From contig JAICZB010000102.1 of assembly GCA_025933895.1 (NCBI GenBank), forward strand, positions 1 through 8,155: a stretch of DNA of 8,155 nucleotides, in the 5' to 3' direction. The DNA comes from Thermoleophilia bacterium. GTDB lineage: Bacteria; Actinomycetota; Thermoleophilia; Gaiellales; Gaiellaceae. A program made the translations under genes and the position numbers. The notes below the pieces were generated by a model, which saw nothing but the letters and a program-made list of their open reading frames with translations, was not told the origin of the DNA and searched no databases. Position 1 is the stretch's first letter; every line of letters begins with the position of its first letter. Positions 1 through 5,337 of this stretch are shown here, piece after piece.

Positions 1-140
1 GAACCCGGGCCGACAGCAAGGACACGGCCACGCTGCGGCTTCTCCTTCGCCGTGTCCGGAAGCACGATGCCGCTCGTCGTCGTCTCTTCCTCTTCGAGCA
101 CCTCGACGATCAAGCGGTCACCAAGCGGCTTCAGGTTCAT
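1..140 (-). CDS. groES: GroES co-chaperonin, 5' part (runs off left edge)
   Basis: This is the N-terminal 46 residues of the Hsp10 co-chaperonin, the lid of the GroEL folding chamber in the cytoplasm. The protein starts MNLKPLGDRLIVEVLEEEE, the usual GroES opening (xxLxPLxDRVxV). Residues about 20-36 form the mobile loop, with the GroEL-contacting IVL tripeptide (SGIVLP) followed by DTAKEKPQRG and then GRVLAVGPG. The start ATG (138-140) is preceded by a strong ribosome site, AGGAGG, six bases upstream. The rest of the gene, and any groEL, lies outside the window. No CIRCE element (TTAGCACTC-N9-GAGTGCTAA) is visible in the 80 bases upstream. The gene sits last in a run of co-directional genes. 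Family identity is essentially certain; the operon position is inferred. Confidence 0.95.
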   Translation of the reverse strand, partial: MNLKPLGDRLIVEVLEEEETTTSGIVLPDTAKEKPQRGRVLAVGPG

Positions 141-220
141 GAATGGCCTCCTAAGCAGTGGGATCCGTGGTGAGCGGGGTCGATCCCAATTCTTGATCGA
201 TCCGCCAGGCCCGATCGCGG

Positions 221-625
221 CTAGACCGTCTGCGTTCCGACAGGTCGCTCACCTCTTCGTGGTCGCCGCGCGTGCCCTGCTGCGGCGCCCCCCTCACTTT
301 CCCAGCGCTCGGTGGCGGCCGCGAACAACTCCTCTTCGTCTTCGCTGCGCTGCGTCGAGTCCGGCAGCGCGCCGGGTGCTGCCGTAGGCGGGCTGGCGGG
401 CACAGGGAGAAGCGCAGGACGGCTATCAACGGCGTTCAGGTACGACTCGTATGCCGCGAGCGCGTCGCGGTCGTGGCGGCGGCGGTCCGGGAAGCAGCGG
501 GCGAGGAATTCCTGCCAGTCGAGGCGTTCTTGGCCAAGCCAGAGGCTTGTCGGGACCGGCGTGTGGCGGGTCGGCGGGTAGCGGGTATCGAACGGCCCAT
601 GCTTTCGTGAGTGCTCTATGCGCAA
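221..625 (-). CDS. Hypothetical protein, 134 aa
   Basis: I do not recognise this protein. It is predicted to be soluble, with no signal peptide or membrane segment. A central section, about residues 30-68 (LGQERLDWQEFLARCFPDRR followed by HDRDALAAYESYL), looks like genuine helical coding sequence. The C-terminal third is Pro/Ala-rich and then acidic (EDEEELFAAATERWESE), ending in a basic tail. The only plausible start is TTG at 623-625, with GAGG six to nine bases upstream as a weak ribosome site. It lies 48 bases after the LapA-domain gene and 80 bases before groES on the same strand, so it could be co-transcribed with either. Overlapping frames on the opposite strand look like composition artefacts. 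That this is a real gene is likely; its function is unknown. Confidence 0.6.
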   Translation of the reverse strand: MRIEHSRKHGPFDTRYPPTRHTPVPTSLWLGQERLDWQEFLARCFPDRRRHDRDALAAYESYLNAVDSRPALLPVPASPPTAAPGALPDSTQRSEDEEELFAAATERWESEGGAAAGHARRPRRGERPVGTQTV

Positions 626-673
626 GCTGCCTCGCTTCCGGCGGCTGCCATTCCTGCCGCGATCGTGGCCGGG

Positions 674-1000
674 TCAGCCACTGGATGGGTCCGGGTGGCG
701 CCGACGCCGCGTGCGCAGACGGAAGACGACGCTCGTGACGATTCCCAGCAGCCAGCCGAGCACTGCGCTGGCGAGGATGATCCAGACGAGCGAGGCGTGT
801 CCGCTGCCGGCCACCCAGCTCAGCTCCACCCGGCGCGTGTTCGCGACCACGAGTGCGATCAGGACGACCAGGAGCGCCACGAGACCAAATGCCAGCGCGT
901 AGAGCCCGCTGCGGTGCCCATGTCTGCGTAGCCGTTGTCTGCGCGGCTCGACAGGTTCGGTGCGCGGCAATTCCTGCTGTGGGGGCGATTCGAGTTGCAT
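674..1000 (-). CDS. LapA-domain (DUF1049) membrane protein, 108 aa
   Basis: A small inner-membrane protein of the LapA/DUF1049 family. Residues 1-31 are a hydrophilic, Arg-rich cytoplasmic tail. Transmembrane segment 1 spans about 32-53 (YALAFGLVALLVVLIALVVA). The family-typical N-T-R-R-V-E-L-S-W stretch follows at about 54-62, then transmembrane segment 2 at about 69-93 and a basic tail (RLRTRRRR). This TM, NxxxVxxxx, TM, basic-end layout is diagnostic. In Gram-negatives LapA/LapB act in envelope lipid (LPS) homeostasis; in actinomycetes the role is not established. The ATG at 998-1000 has AAGGAG five bases upstream. The gene starts 49 bases after the SPFH gene ends, which groups it with other membrane-organisation genes. 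The family call is firm; the physiological role is open. Confidence 0.85.
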   Translation of the reverse strand: MQLESPPQQELPRTEPVEPRRQRLRRHGHRSGLYALAFGLVALLVVLIALVVANTRRVELSWVAGSGHASLVWIILASAVLGWLLGIVTSVVFRLRTRRRRHPDPSSG

Positions 1001-1049
1001 CGCTTCTCCTTCTCGTAGCGCTGTGTCGAGTGTCGGATCCGCGGAGGAC

Positions 1050-1970
1050 CTAGCGCTCCCCGGCGAGGTTCTTGGTGACGGGCGGGATCGGTGCCTTGCC
1101 GTTCGCGTCTGGATTGAACTGTTCTTGGAAGCGCTCGAGCGCGTGTGAGAACTCGCTTGGGATCACCCAGACCTTGTTCGCGTCGCCCTGAGCGATTTGC
1201 GGCAGCATCTGCAGGTACTGGTAGGCGAGCAGCTTGGGGTCGGGGTCGCCGGCGTGGATCGCGCCGAAGACGGTCTCGATCGCCTTTGCCTGCCCCTCGG
1301 CGCGCACGATCTGTGATTGCCGCTCGCCTTCGGCGCGCAGGATCGCGCTCTGTTTGGCACCTTCGGCCTCGAGGATCTGGGCTTGCTTGACTCCTTCGGC
1401 GTTGAGGACGGTGGCGCGCTTCTCGCGGTCGGCGCGCATCTGCTTCTCCATCGAGTCCTGGATCGAGGCGGGCGGGTCGATCGCCTTCAGCTCGACGCGG
1501 TTGACGCGGATGCCCCACTTGCCGGTCGCCTCGTCGAGGACGCTGCGTAGCTGCGTGTTGATGTGGTCGCGGGAGGTGAGCGTCTTCTCGAGCGCGATGC
1601 CGCCGATCACGTTCCGCAACGTGGTGACCGTCAACTGCTCGATCGCCTGGATGTAGTCGGCGATCTCGTAGCTTGCCGCTTTGGCGTCGGTGACCTGGAA
1701 GTAGATGACGGTGTCGATGTTGACGACGAGGTTGTCCTCGGTGATCACCGGCTGGGGCGGGAAGGAGACGACCTGTTCGCGCAGGTCGATCAGCGGTCGG
1801 AGCCGGTCGACGAAAGGCACGACGAGCGCGAGGCCGGCCGAGAGCGTACGTTGGTAGCGGCCGAATCGCTCGATTACGCCGGCGCGTGCCTGCGGGACGA
1901 TCCGGACTGTGCGCGCGACGACGAGCAGGACAAGGGCGGCGACGGCGGCCAGGACGATCAAAGTGATCAT
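1050..1970 (-). CDS. SPFH/Band 7 (stomatin-like, QmcA-type) membrane protein
   Basis: A 306-residue SPFH-domain protein, normal length for the stomatin/QmcA group. Residues 2-20 form one N-terminal membrane anchor. The SPFH domain covers about 22-190, with the familiar motifs R-A-G-V-I-E-R-F-G-R-Y (29-39), G-L-x-x-V-V-P-F-V-D and IDLREQVVSFPPQPVITEDN (61-80), a D-P-P-x-S-I at about 165-170 and a MEKQMRADREKRA stretch. An Ala/Glu-rich coiled coil (about 171-235) then contains four AEG units at residues 191, 202, 213 and 224, an exact 11-residue period. Such proteins oligomerise into membrane microdomain scaffolds or cages and influence membrane protein quality control. The ATG (1968-1970) has AGGAG seven bases upstream. 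It follows the NfeD-like gene by 13 bases, the standard SPFH-NfeD pairing, so a physical or functional partnership is expected. Confidence 0.95.
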   Translation of the reverse strand: MITLIVLAAVAALVLLVVARTVRIVPQARAGVIERFGRYQRTLSAGLALVVPFVDRLRPLIDLREQVVSFPPQPVITEDNLVVNIDTVIYFQVTDAKAASYEIADYIQAIEQLTVTTLRNVIGGIALEKTLTSRDHINTQLRSVLDEATGKWGIRVNRVELKAIDPPASIQDSMEKQMRADREKRATVLNAEGVKQAQILEAEGAKQSAILRAEGERQSQIVRAEGQAKAIETVFGAIHAGDPDPKLLAYQYLQMLPQIAQGDANKVWVIPSEFSHALERFQEQFNPDANGKAPIPPVTKNLAGER

Positions 1971-1983
1971 GGGTTTCTCCTGT

Positions 1984-2439
1984 TCAACGTAGGACGAGCG
2001 CCGTGGCGCCCTCGATCTGCGCGACTTCGACTTGCTCTCCGGCCCGCAACGCCTCGCCGTCGAGGAACGGACGGGCCGACCACTCCTCGCCGCCGATCTT
2101 CACGCGGCCGCCGGAGCCGTCGACCTGCTCCAGCACGAGCGCCTTCTTGCCCACCAGGGCGGCCGCGCCGGTGCGGCTGATCACCGGCATCCGGAGGTGG
2201 CGCCGCGCGAGCGGACGCAGCACGGCGACGCAGAGGACGGAGACAAGGATGAACGCGAGCAGGGCGCCGGTGGCATCCGTTGCGGCCGCGACGAGTGCAG
2301 CCGCCACCGCCGCCACCGCGAGAGGGCCGAGGAAGAAGAGGCCAGGCGTGAAGATCTCGCCGATCGAGAACGCGGCGGCCGCGATCGCCCATACCGCCCA
2401 GGCGGAGATCCCCAGGATCAACGGGCGCTCCTTCCGCAC
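1984..2439 (-). CDS. NfeD-like membrane protein (short form)
   Basis: A 151-residue NfeD-family protein of the short type that lacks the ClpP-like protease domain. Residues about 8-30 and 33-53 form one or two membrane helices, and about 57-76 another. The C-terminal OB-fold (about 88-151) shows the family pattern: G-x-x-x-x-L-V-G-K-x-x-x-V near 91-102, then GGRVKIGGEEWSARPFLDGE and a closing V-x-V-A-Q-I-E-G-x-x-L-V. NfeD proteins partner SPFH/stomatin proteins in the membrane; the OB domain is thought to mediate the interaction. The start is taken as GTG (2437-2439), because no ATG, GTG or TTG occurs further upstream in frame before the previous gene's stop. No strong ribosome site precedes it, so the start is the least certain part. 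It lies immediately upstream of the SPFH gene, presumably in one operon. Confidence 0.88.
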   Translation of the reverse strand: MRKERPLILGISAWAVWAIAAAAFSIGEIFTPGLFFLGPLAVAAVAAALVAAATDATGALLAFILVSVLCVAVLRPLARRHLRMPVISRTGAAALVGKKALVLEQVDGSGGRVKIGGEEWSARPFLDGEALRAGEQVEVAQIEGATALVLR

Positions 2440-2509
2440 GTTCCGCAGACGCGGCCCCCGATCCCAAAGAGTCCGGTCGACAGAGCGACGAGCTGCGTCG
2501 TGAGCGGAG

Positions 2510-2794
2510 TCATGCGGCCCGCTCGCTCGGTGCTCCCAGGGCTGTCGGGGCGAACATCGTGTAGGAGCGGTCGCCGATCGACAGCCTGGCCGAGTCAGGA
2601 CCGTCTTCGTCCAGCCATGACTGGACCGCGCCCAGCACCTGGATGAGGCCGCGCGATTCCCACTCCGAATGAACGCGAACTTCTCGTTGCCCCCCGTCGA
2701 ACGAGACCGAGGAGCGGTCGAAGAGTCCGCCGAGACGGCGCATCAGCCCGTGCACTCGCGCAGCGTCTGTGACGGCAACGCGGATCTCCACCAT
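2510..2794 (-). CDS. Hypothetical protein, 94 aa, downstream of ANTAR regulator
   Basis: A small soluble protein I cannot assign. It begins MVEIRVAVTDAARVHGLMRR and alternates strand-like and helix-like stretches: V-E-I-R-V-A-V, then a helix with LMRRLGGLFDRS, then SVSFDGGQREVRVHSEW, an amphipathic helix (GLIQVLGAVQSWLDEDG), and SARLSIGDRSYTMF. This resembles a compact alpha/beta fold of the ACT or ferredoxin-like kind, but that is only an impression from the pattern. A longer in-frame start exists at 2851, but the ATG at 2792-2794 is preferred because GGGAGG sits five bases before it. It is the first gene after the ANTAR regulator on the same strand, separated by 175 bases that can form two hairpins, which may make it a target of post-transcriptional control. 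Confidence 0.75.
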   Translation of the reverse strand: MVEIRVAVTDAARVHGLMRRLGGLFDRSSVSFDGGQREVRVHSEWESRGLIQVLGAVQSWLDEDGPDSARLSIGDRSYTMFAPTALGAPSERAA

Positions 2795-2797
2795 CAG

Positions 2798-2806
2798 AAC
2801 CTCCCG
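2798..2806 (-). promoter_or_regulatory. Strong ribosome binding site fixing the start at 2794
   Basis: On the minus strand the sequence GGGAGG is followed by five bases and then ATG. This optimal spacing selects the internal ATG over the in-frame upstream start at 2851 and shortens the protein from 113 to 94 residues. Confidence 0.7.
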
Positions 2807-2838
2807 GGGTCGAAACGTCGACTCCGACCAAGGCGTTT

Positions 2839-2864
2839 GGGTCGGCCACATACGGCTCCGACCC
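2839..2864 (-). other. Hairpin in the leader of the 94-aa gene
   Basis: A perfect 7-bp inverted repeat (GGGTCGG ... CCGACCC) with a 12-base loop lies 45 bases upstream of the gene's start codon, in the transcribed direction. An alternative fold pairs GGGTCG with CGACCC and GCC with GGC around a six-base loop, GTATGT. That loop lacks the A1/G4 pattern described for ANTAR target hexaloops, so an ANTAR-binding role is only a possibility. No T-run follows, so it is not an ordinary terminator. Confidence 0.4.
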
Positions 2865-2880
2865 GCTTTGCTGAGGGTGG

Positions 2881-2926
2881 ACTCTTCGCGGCGCCGATCG
2901 CTTAAGGCGCCAGCAAGCGAAAGAGT
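2881..2926 (-). other. Long imperfect hairpin between the ANTAR gene and the 94-aa gene
   Basis: On the minus strand ACTCTTTCGC pairs with GCGAAGAGT (one bulged T), enclosing a second inverted repeat, GGCGCC ... GGCGCC, around a 10-base loop. Together they form a stem of about 15 bp with one internal bulge. It lies 44 bases after the ANTAR stop codon. It could attenuate readthrough into the next gene or mark a processing site. There is no clear U-tract on either side, so a plain intrinsic terminator is not supported. Confidence 0.4.
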
Positions 2927-2969
2927 AGCACCGAAACCATGTCCGACCCGTCGCCGGGCGGCAACTCGA

Positions 2970-3590
2970 CTAGATTCCCGGTCCCGAGGCGGCCGGCGGT
3001 TGGGGAGCCGGCGCCGGCGGCAAGAGCAGGAGGTGGCTGTCGACGATCGCCTGCGCGATGTCGACGAGTTTGTGGCCGTTGTGCCGCGAGTGGTCGCGCA
3101 GCATCTCGAACGCTCGCTCGGCGTCGACGGCGTAGCGGTTCATCAGGATCCCTTTCGCCTGCTCGATCGTCGCCCGACGCCCGAACGCTCCTTGCAGGCT
3201 GTGGTACTCGGCGAAGCGTTGCAGGGTGATGTCGATCGCGCTCTGCAACTCTTCCGGGCCGCCCTCGATGATGTAGGCAAAGACGCCGCGCTTGGCTGCT
3301 TCATGGACGTAGGCGGGATCCTTGGCCGAAAGCAACGCGATCACCGGGCAGGATGCCTCGCGGACGATCTCGGTAATCAGGTCGAGCGCGTGCTCGGAGT
3401 GCAGGCCGAGCCCGACCAGGGCCACATCCGGCCGCTCTCTGGCCGTCACCGCCCCGACTTCTCTGACGTAGATCTCGCGCGCGATCACCTCGTGCCCGAG
3501 GCCCGCCACTACCTGGGCCAGCAACTCGAGCCGCTCGCGTTTCTCGTTGGCGATCAGGACACGGAGGTGGGGAATCGTGTCCTCGGCCAT
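2970..3590 (-). CDS. ANTAR-domain response regulator with degenerate receiver
   Basis: A 206-residue regulator with an N-terminal receiver-like domain (about 8-125) and a C-terminal ANTAR domain (about 130-188). The ANTAR part shows the expected pattern: F-G-R-R-A-x-I-E-Q-A-K-G-I-L-M (136-150), V-D-x-x-x-A-F-x-M-L-R, S-R-x-N, K-L-V-D-I-A-Q-A-I-V. ANTAR domains bind paired small hairpins in nascent mRNA and prevent termination. In the receiver the phosphoacceptor aspartate position holds Gly60 (VALVGLGL), the conserved lysine is Glu109 (AYIIEG), and the acidic pair is reduced to Asn15-Glu16, so classical phosphorylation is unlikely. Relatives of this degenerate type appear common in actinobacteria (from memory). 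A Pro/Ala-rich tail follows. The start is the ATG at 3588-3590; its ribosome site is weak. It is transcribed divergently from the CorA gene. Confidence 0.93.
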   Translation of the reverse strand: MAEDTIPHLRVLIANEKRERLELLAQVVAGLGHEVIAREIYVREVGAVTARERPDVALVGLGLHSEHALDLITEIVREASCPVIALLSAKDPAYVHEAAKRGVFAYIIEGGPEELQSAIDITLQRFAEYHSLQGAFGRRATIEQAKGILMNRYAVDAERAFEMLRDHSRHNGHKLVDIAQAIVDSHLLLLPPAPAPQPPAASGPGI

Positions 3591-3623
3591 AGCGCTCGAA
3601 ATGTAGCGCGAGGCCTGGTCCGA

Positions 3624-3657
3624 GAGGAGTCTCTAGCTCTGCAGGCTAGACTTCCTC
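3624..3657. other. Dyad in the divergent ANTAR/CorA intergenic region
   Basis: The inner arms TCTAGC and GCTAGA match perfectly around a 7-base centre (TCTGCAG). The outer arms GAGGA and TCCTC add five more pairs across a small internal loop. It lies 34 bases upstream of the ANTAR start and about 150 bases upstream of the CorA start. It could be an operator for a dimeric regulator or a hairpin in the ANTAR mRNA leader; the sequence alone does not decide. Confidence 0.4.
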
Positions 3658-3694
3658 GGCGGCGCCCTAAATGATCGGCGTCGCGAACACTCCG

Positions 3695-3720
3695 CGGGGC
3701 CCGAAACGAACCCGGCCCCG
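3695..3720 (+). other. GC-rich hairpin upstream of CorA
   Basis: CGGGGCC (3695-3701) and GGCCCCG (3714-3720) form a perfect 7-bp stem around a 12-base, A-containing loop, about 90 bases upstream of the CorA start. If the CorA mRNA begins further upstream, this would be a leader hairpin. I see no match to a known Mg2+ riboswitch and no U-tract. Function unknown. Confidence 0.3.
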
Positions 3721-3808
3721 TGAAAGACCGCCCTCAACAGATAGGTCGGAATCGGCGCTGATCGCGGCGTCCTGATCGACGACCGGGCTCGTGAGAGGGG
3801 AATCGAAG

Positions 3809-4846
3809 ATGACGAGCGGCGTGCACCGAGCAGGGGCGGCTGCAGGATCTGACGGAGACCCTGCTCCCTCGCCGCGGAACGGCCAGTCGACCTGCCGGGT
3901 CAGCCACGATCGGGGCAGCCGGGAGATGCCTTTTACCCGGGAGACGGTCGAGGAACTGCTCGCGGCCGGTGACTTTTTCTGGCTCGATCTTGACCGTCCC
4001 GCGGCAGCCGACTTCGAGGTGCTGCGCGGGTCGTTCGGGTTCCATCCACTCGCGGTCGAGGACTCGGAGCACTTCGAGCAGCGGGCCAAGATCGACGACT
4101 ACGACGACTTCGTCTTTCTCGTCGTCTACGGCGCCTCGCCGGACGACGACCGGCTCGTCGAGGTGCACTGCTTCTACTCCGAGCGATTCCTCGTCACCGT
4201 CCACCGCGACGACTGCCCGGCCTTCGCAGAGATCCGCCGCCGCTACCAGAAGCGAGACGAGGCGATCGACCGTCCCTCGCTCCTGCTCTACCGGATCGTC
4301 GACGGTCTGGTCGACAGCTTCTTTCCGATTCTGGCCCAGTTCGACGACCGGATCGACGAGCTCGAGAACGCGATCTTCGTACAGGCAAGCGACGCGCAGC
4401 TGCAAGAGATCTTTCAGATGAAGCGCCTGCTGGTCGGGATGCGCAAGGCGGTGACCCCGCAGCGCGACAGTTTCGCCAGTTTGCGCGGCGGGATCGCACA
4501 GTTGCCGGGCCTGGCGGAGGAAGATGAGCACTACTTCCGGGACGTCTACGACCACCTGATCCGGATCAGCGACCTGATCGACAGTTACCGCGACCTGCTG
4601 ACAAGCGCGATGGACGTCTACCTTTCGACCGTCTCGAACCGGCTCAACGCCGTGATGAAGCAGCTGGCCGTGATCGCAACGATCTTTCTGCCGCTCAGCT
4701 GGCTGACCGGCTTCTTCGGCCAGAACTTCGGCTGGCTCACCGGCCACATCGGTCACTGGCAAGCGTTCGTCGGCGTCGGCGTCGGCACCGAGCTGGTCGC
4801 GCTGGCCGTCCTGCTCGCATTCTTCAAACGCCGCGGCTGGTTCTGA
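3809..4846 (+). CDS. corA: CorA-family divalent metal ion transporter (GQN variant)
   Basis: A 345-residue CorA-like channel, which would form a pentamer in the inner membrane and pass Mg2+ or Co2+ (or Zn2+ in ZntB-like members). An N-terminal hydrophilic extension (1-40) is followed by the cytoplasmic alpha/beta domain: FFWLDLDRP near 56-64, H-P-L-A-V-E-D near 79-85, FLVTVHRD near 127-134. The long stalk helix ends in MDVYLSTVSNRLNAVMKQL, a family hallmark. Two membrane helices lie at about 284-303 and 317-340, and the protein ends in a basic KRRGW tail. The canonical GMN after TM1 is replaced by GQN (304-306, FFGQNF). The ATG at 3809 is chosen over the GTG at 3791 because AGAGGGG lies eight bases before it. 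It appears to be transcribed alone. Fold certain; ion unknown. Confidence 0.92.
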   Translation: MTSGVHRAGAAAGSDGDPAPSPRNGQSTCRVSHDRGSREMPFTRETVEELLAAGDFFWLDLDRPAAADFEVLRGSFGFHPLAVEDSEHFEQRAKIDDYDDFVFLVVYGASPDDDRLVEVHCFYSERFLVTVHRDDCPAFAEIRRRYQKRDEAIDRPSLLLYRIVDGLVDSFFPILAQFDDRIDELENAIFVQASDAQLQEIFQMKRLLVGMRKAVTPQRDSFASLRGGIAQLPGLAEEDEHYFRDVYDHLIRISDLIDSYRDLLTSAMDVYLSTVSNRLNAVMKQLAVIATIFLPLSWLTGFFGQNFGWLTGHIGHWQAFVGVGVGTELVALAVLLAFFKRRGWF

Positions 4847-4849
4847 GCT

Positions 4850-4873
4850 TCCGCCTCGCCGCAAACAGGCGGA
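4850..4873 (+). terminator. Possible terminator after CorA
   Basis: TCCGCCT and AGGCGGA form a perfect 7-bp stem around a 10-base loop, starting four bases after the CorA stop codon and followed by CTTTCCGCTT. The position fits a terminator, but the T-run is very short, so efficiency is doubtful. Confidence 0.4.
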
Positions 4874-4924
4874 CTTTCCGCTTCCGTCTCGGCCGCCTTA
4901 CGCGGAATATGCGCGGACGGAGCC

Positions 4925-5080
4925 AGGAAGCGGTTCTACCGTGACCGCTCCGCCGTCGAGCACGAGTTCGGCCGCTTGAAGCACCACTCCGCGCTGGCAA
5001 TGCTCCGCGTTCGCGGGATCGAGCGCGTCCGCCTCCATCCTGATCTGACGATCCTTGCGGCTCGCGCTGGAACTGGCAAG
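4925..5080 (+). pseudogene. Transposase C-terminal remnant (IS4-type, DDE)
   Basis: Translating the plus strand in the frame of codon 4931 gives RFYRDRSAVEHEFGRLKHH, followed by LRVRGIERVRLHPDLTIL. This contains the full Y-x2-R-x3-E-x6-K signature of IS4-type transposases (Y at 4937, R at 4946, E at 4958, K at 4979). The glutamate is the third catalytic residue of the DDE triad, and the R-V-R-G-x-x-R-V-x-L-H-x-D-L tail is typical of DDE_Tnp_1 proteins. Only this C-terminal part remains. The frame runs straight on from the CorA stop with no start codon, and the two catalytic aspartates and most of the protein are absent. No terminal inverted repeats or target duplication are recognisable. It is a decayed, immobile fragment, so the surrounding 4847-5169 has no other convincing gene. 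Confidence 0.75.
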
Positions 5081-5169
5081 GGCGCGCACTCCCCCTCGGT
5101 GCATAGAACGCACCGCGCTAGATTGCACGTATCGGCTCTCTAAGCCACGCAGAGAAGCAACAACGCGCT

Positions 5170-5328
5170 GTGCTGCTGATCCTGCTCGCCACCTGCGAAC
5201 GGTCGCTCGAAGCCTTCCAGGCGGCTGACAATCAGATCGACGAAGAGTTCGTCGTCGATCTGGAGCGGATCATGGCCAGGACACGGCGAGAGCTCGAAGC
5301 TTTTGCGAAGGCCGACGAGCCTGCGTAG
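5170..5328 (+). CDS. Small hypothetical protein, ~52 aa (5' end uncertain)
   Basis: A short ORF with coding-like composition. From GTG at 5170 it reads VLLILLATCERSLEAFQAAD and then NQIDEEFVVDLERIMARTRR, ending ELEAFAKADEPA. It looks like two amphipathic helices, acidic and probably cytoplasmic; the hydrophobic start is too short for a confident membrane segment. The frame is open upstream to 5122 (SLSHAEKQQRA is read), but that stretch has no ATG, GTG or TTG, so either GTG 5170 is the start or the true 5' end was lost. Loss would fit the adjacent transposase remnant, whose frame overlaps this one at 5122-5143. AGAGAAG lies 12 bases before the GTG, rather far. The next small gene begins nine bases after the stop. 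Function unknown. Confidence 0.45.
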   Translation: MLLILLATCERSLEAFQAADNQIDEEFVVDLERIMARTRRELEAFAKADEPA

Positions 5329-5337
5329 GCGCCCACC

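Noticed and set aside
141..220. CIRCE or HAIR heat-shock operator before groES
   Set aside because: Neither TTAGCACTC/GAGTGCTAA nor CTTGAGT/ACTCAAG half-sites were found; a lone GAGTGC near 609 is far away and has no partner.
859..1518. A 219-codon minus-strand frame overlapping the SPFH and LapA genes
   Set aside because: Out-of-frame product rich in Arg/Pro/Ala; both overlapped genes have clear domains and ribosome sites.
1563..2180. A 205-codon plus-strand frame across the SPFH/NfeD junction
   Set aside because: It runs across two well-supported minus-strand genes and has shadow-like Asp/Arg-rich composition.
2769..3674. A 301-codon open frame on the plus strand opposite the ANTAR regulator
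   Set aside because: Arg-rich, no recognisable domain; the minus-strand ANTAR frame is unmistakable.
3591..3808. Mg2+ riboswitch (M-box) upstream of CorA
   Set aside because: Only one simple hairpin is visible and no M-box consensus could be matched by eye.
3734..4864. A 376-codon open frame on the minus strand opposite CorA
   Set aside because: It reads as low-complexity Asp/Val/Glu/Arg sequence and is the antisense shadow of a clear CorA gene in GC-rich DNA.
4898..5128. A 76-codon minus-strand ORF
   Set aside because: It is the antisense of the transposase remnant, which has a specific Y-R-E-K signature on the plus strand.
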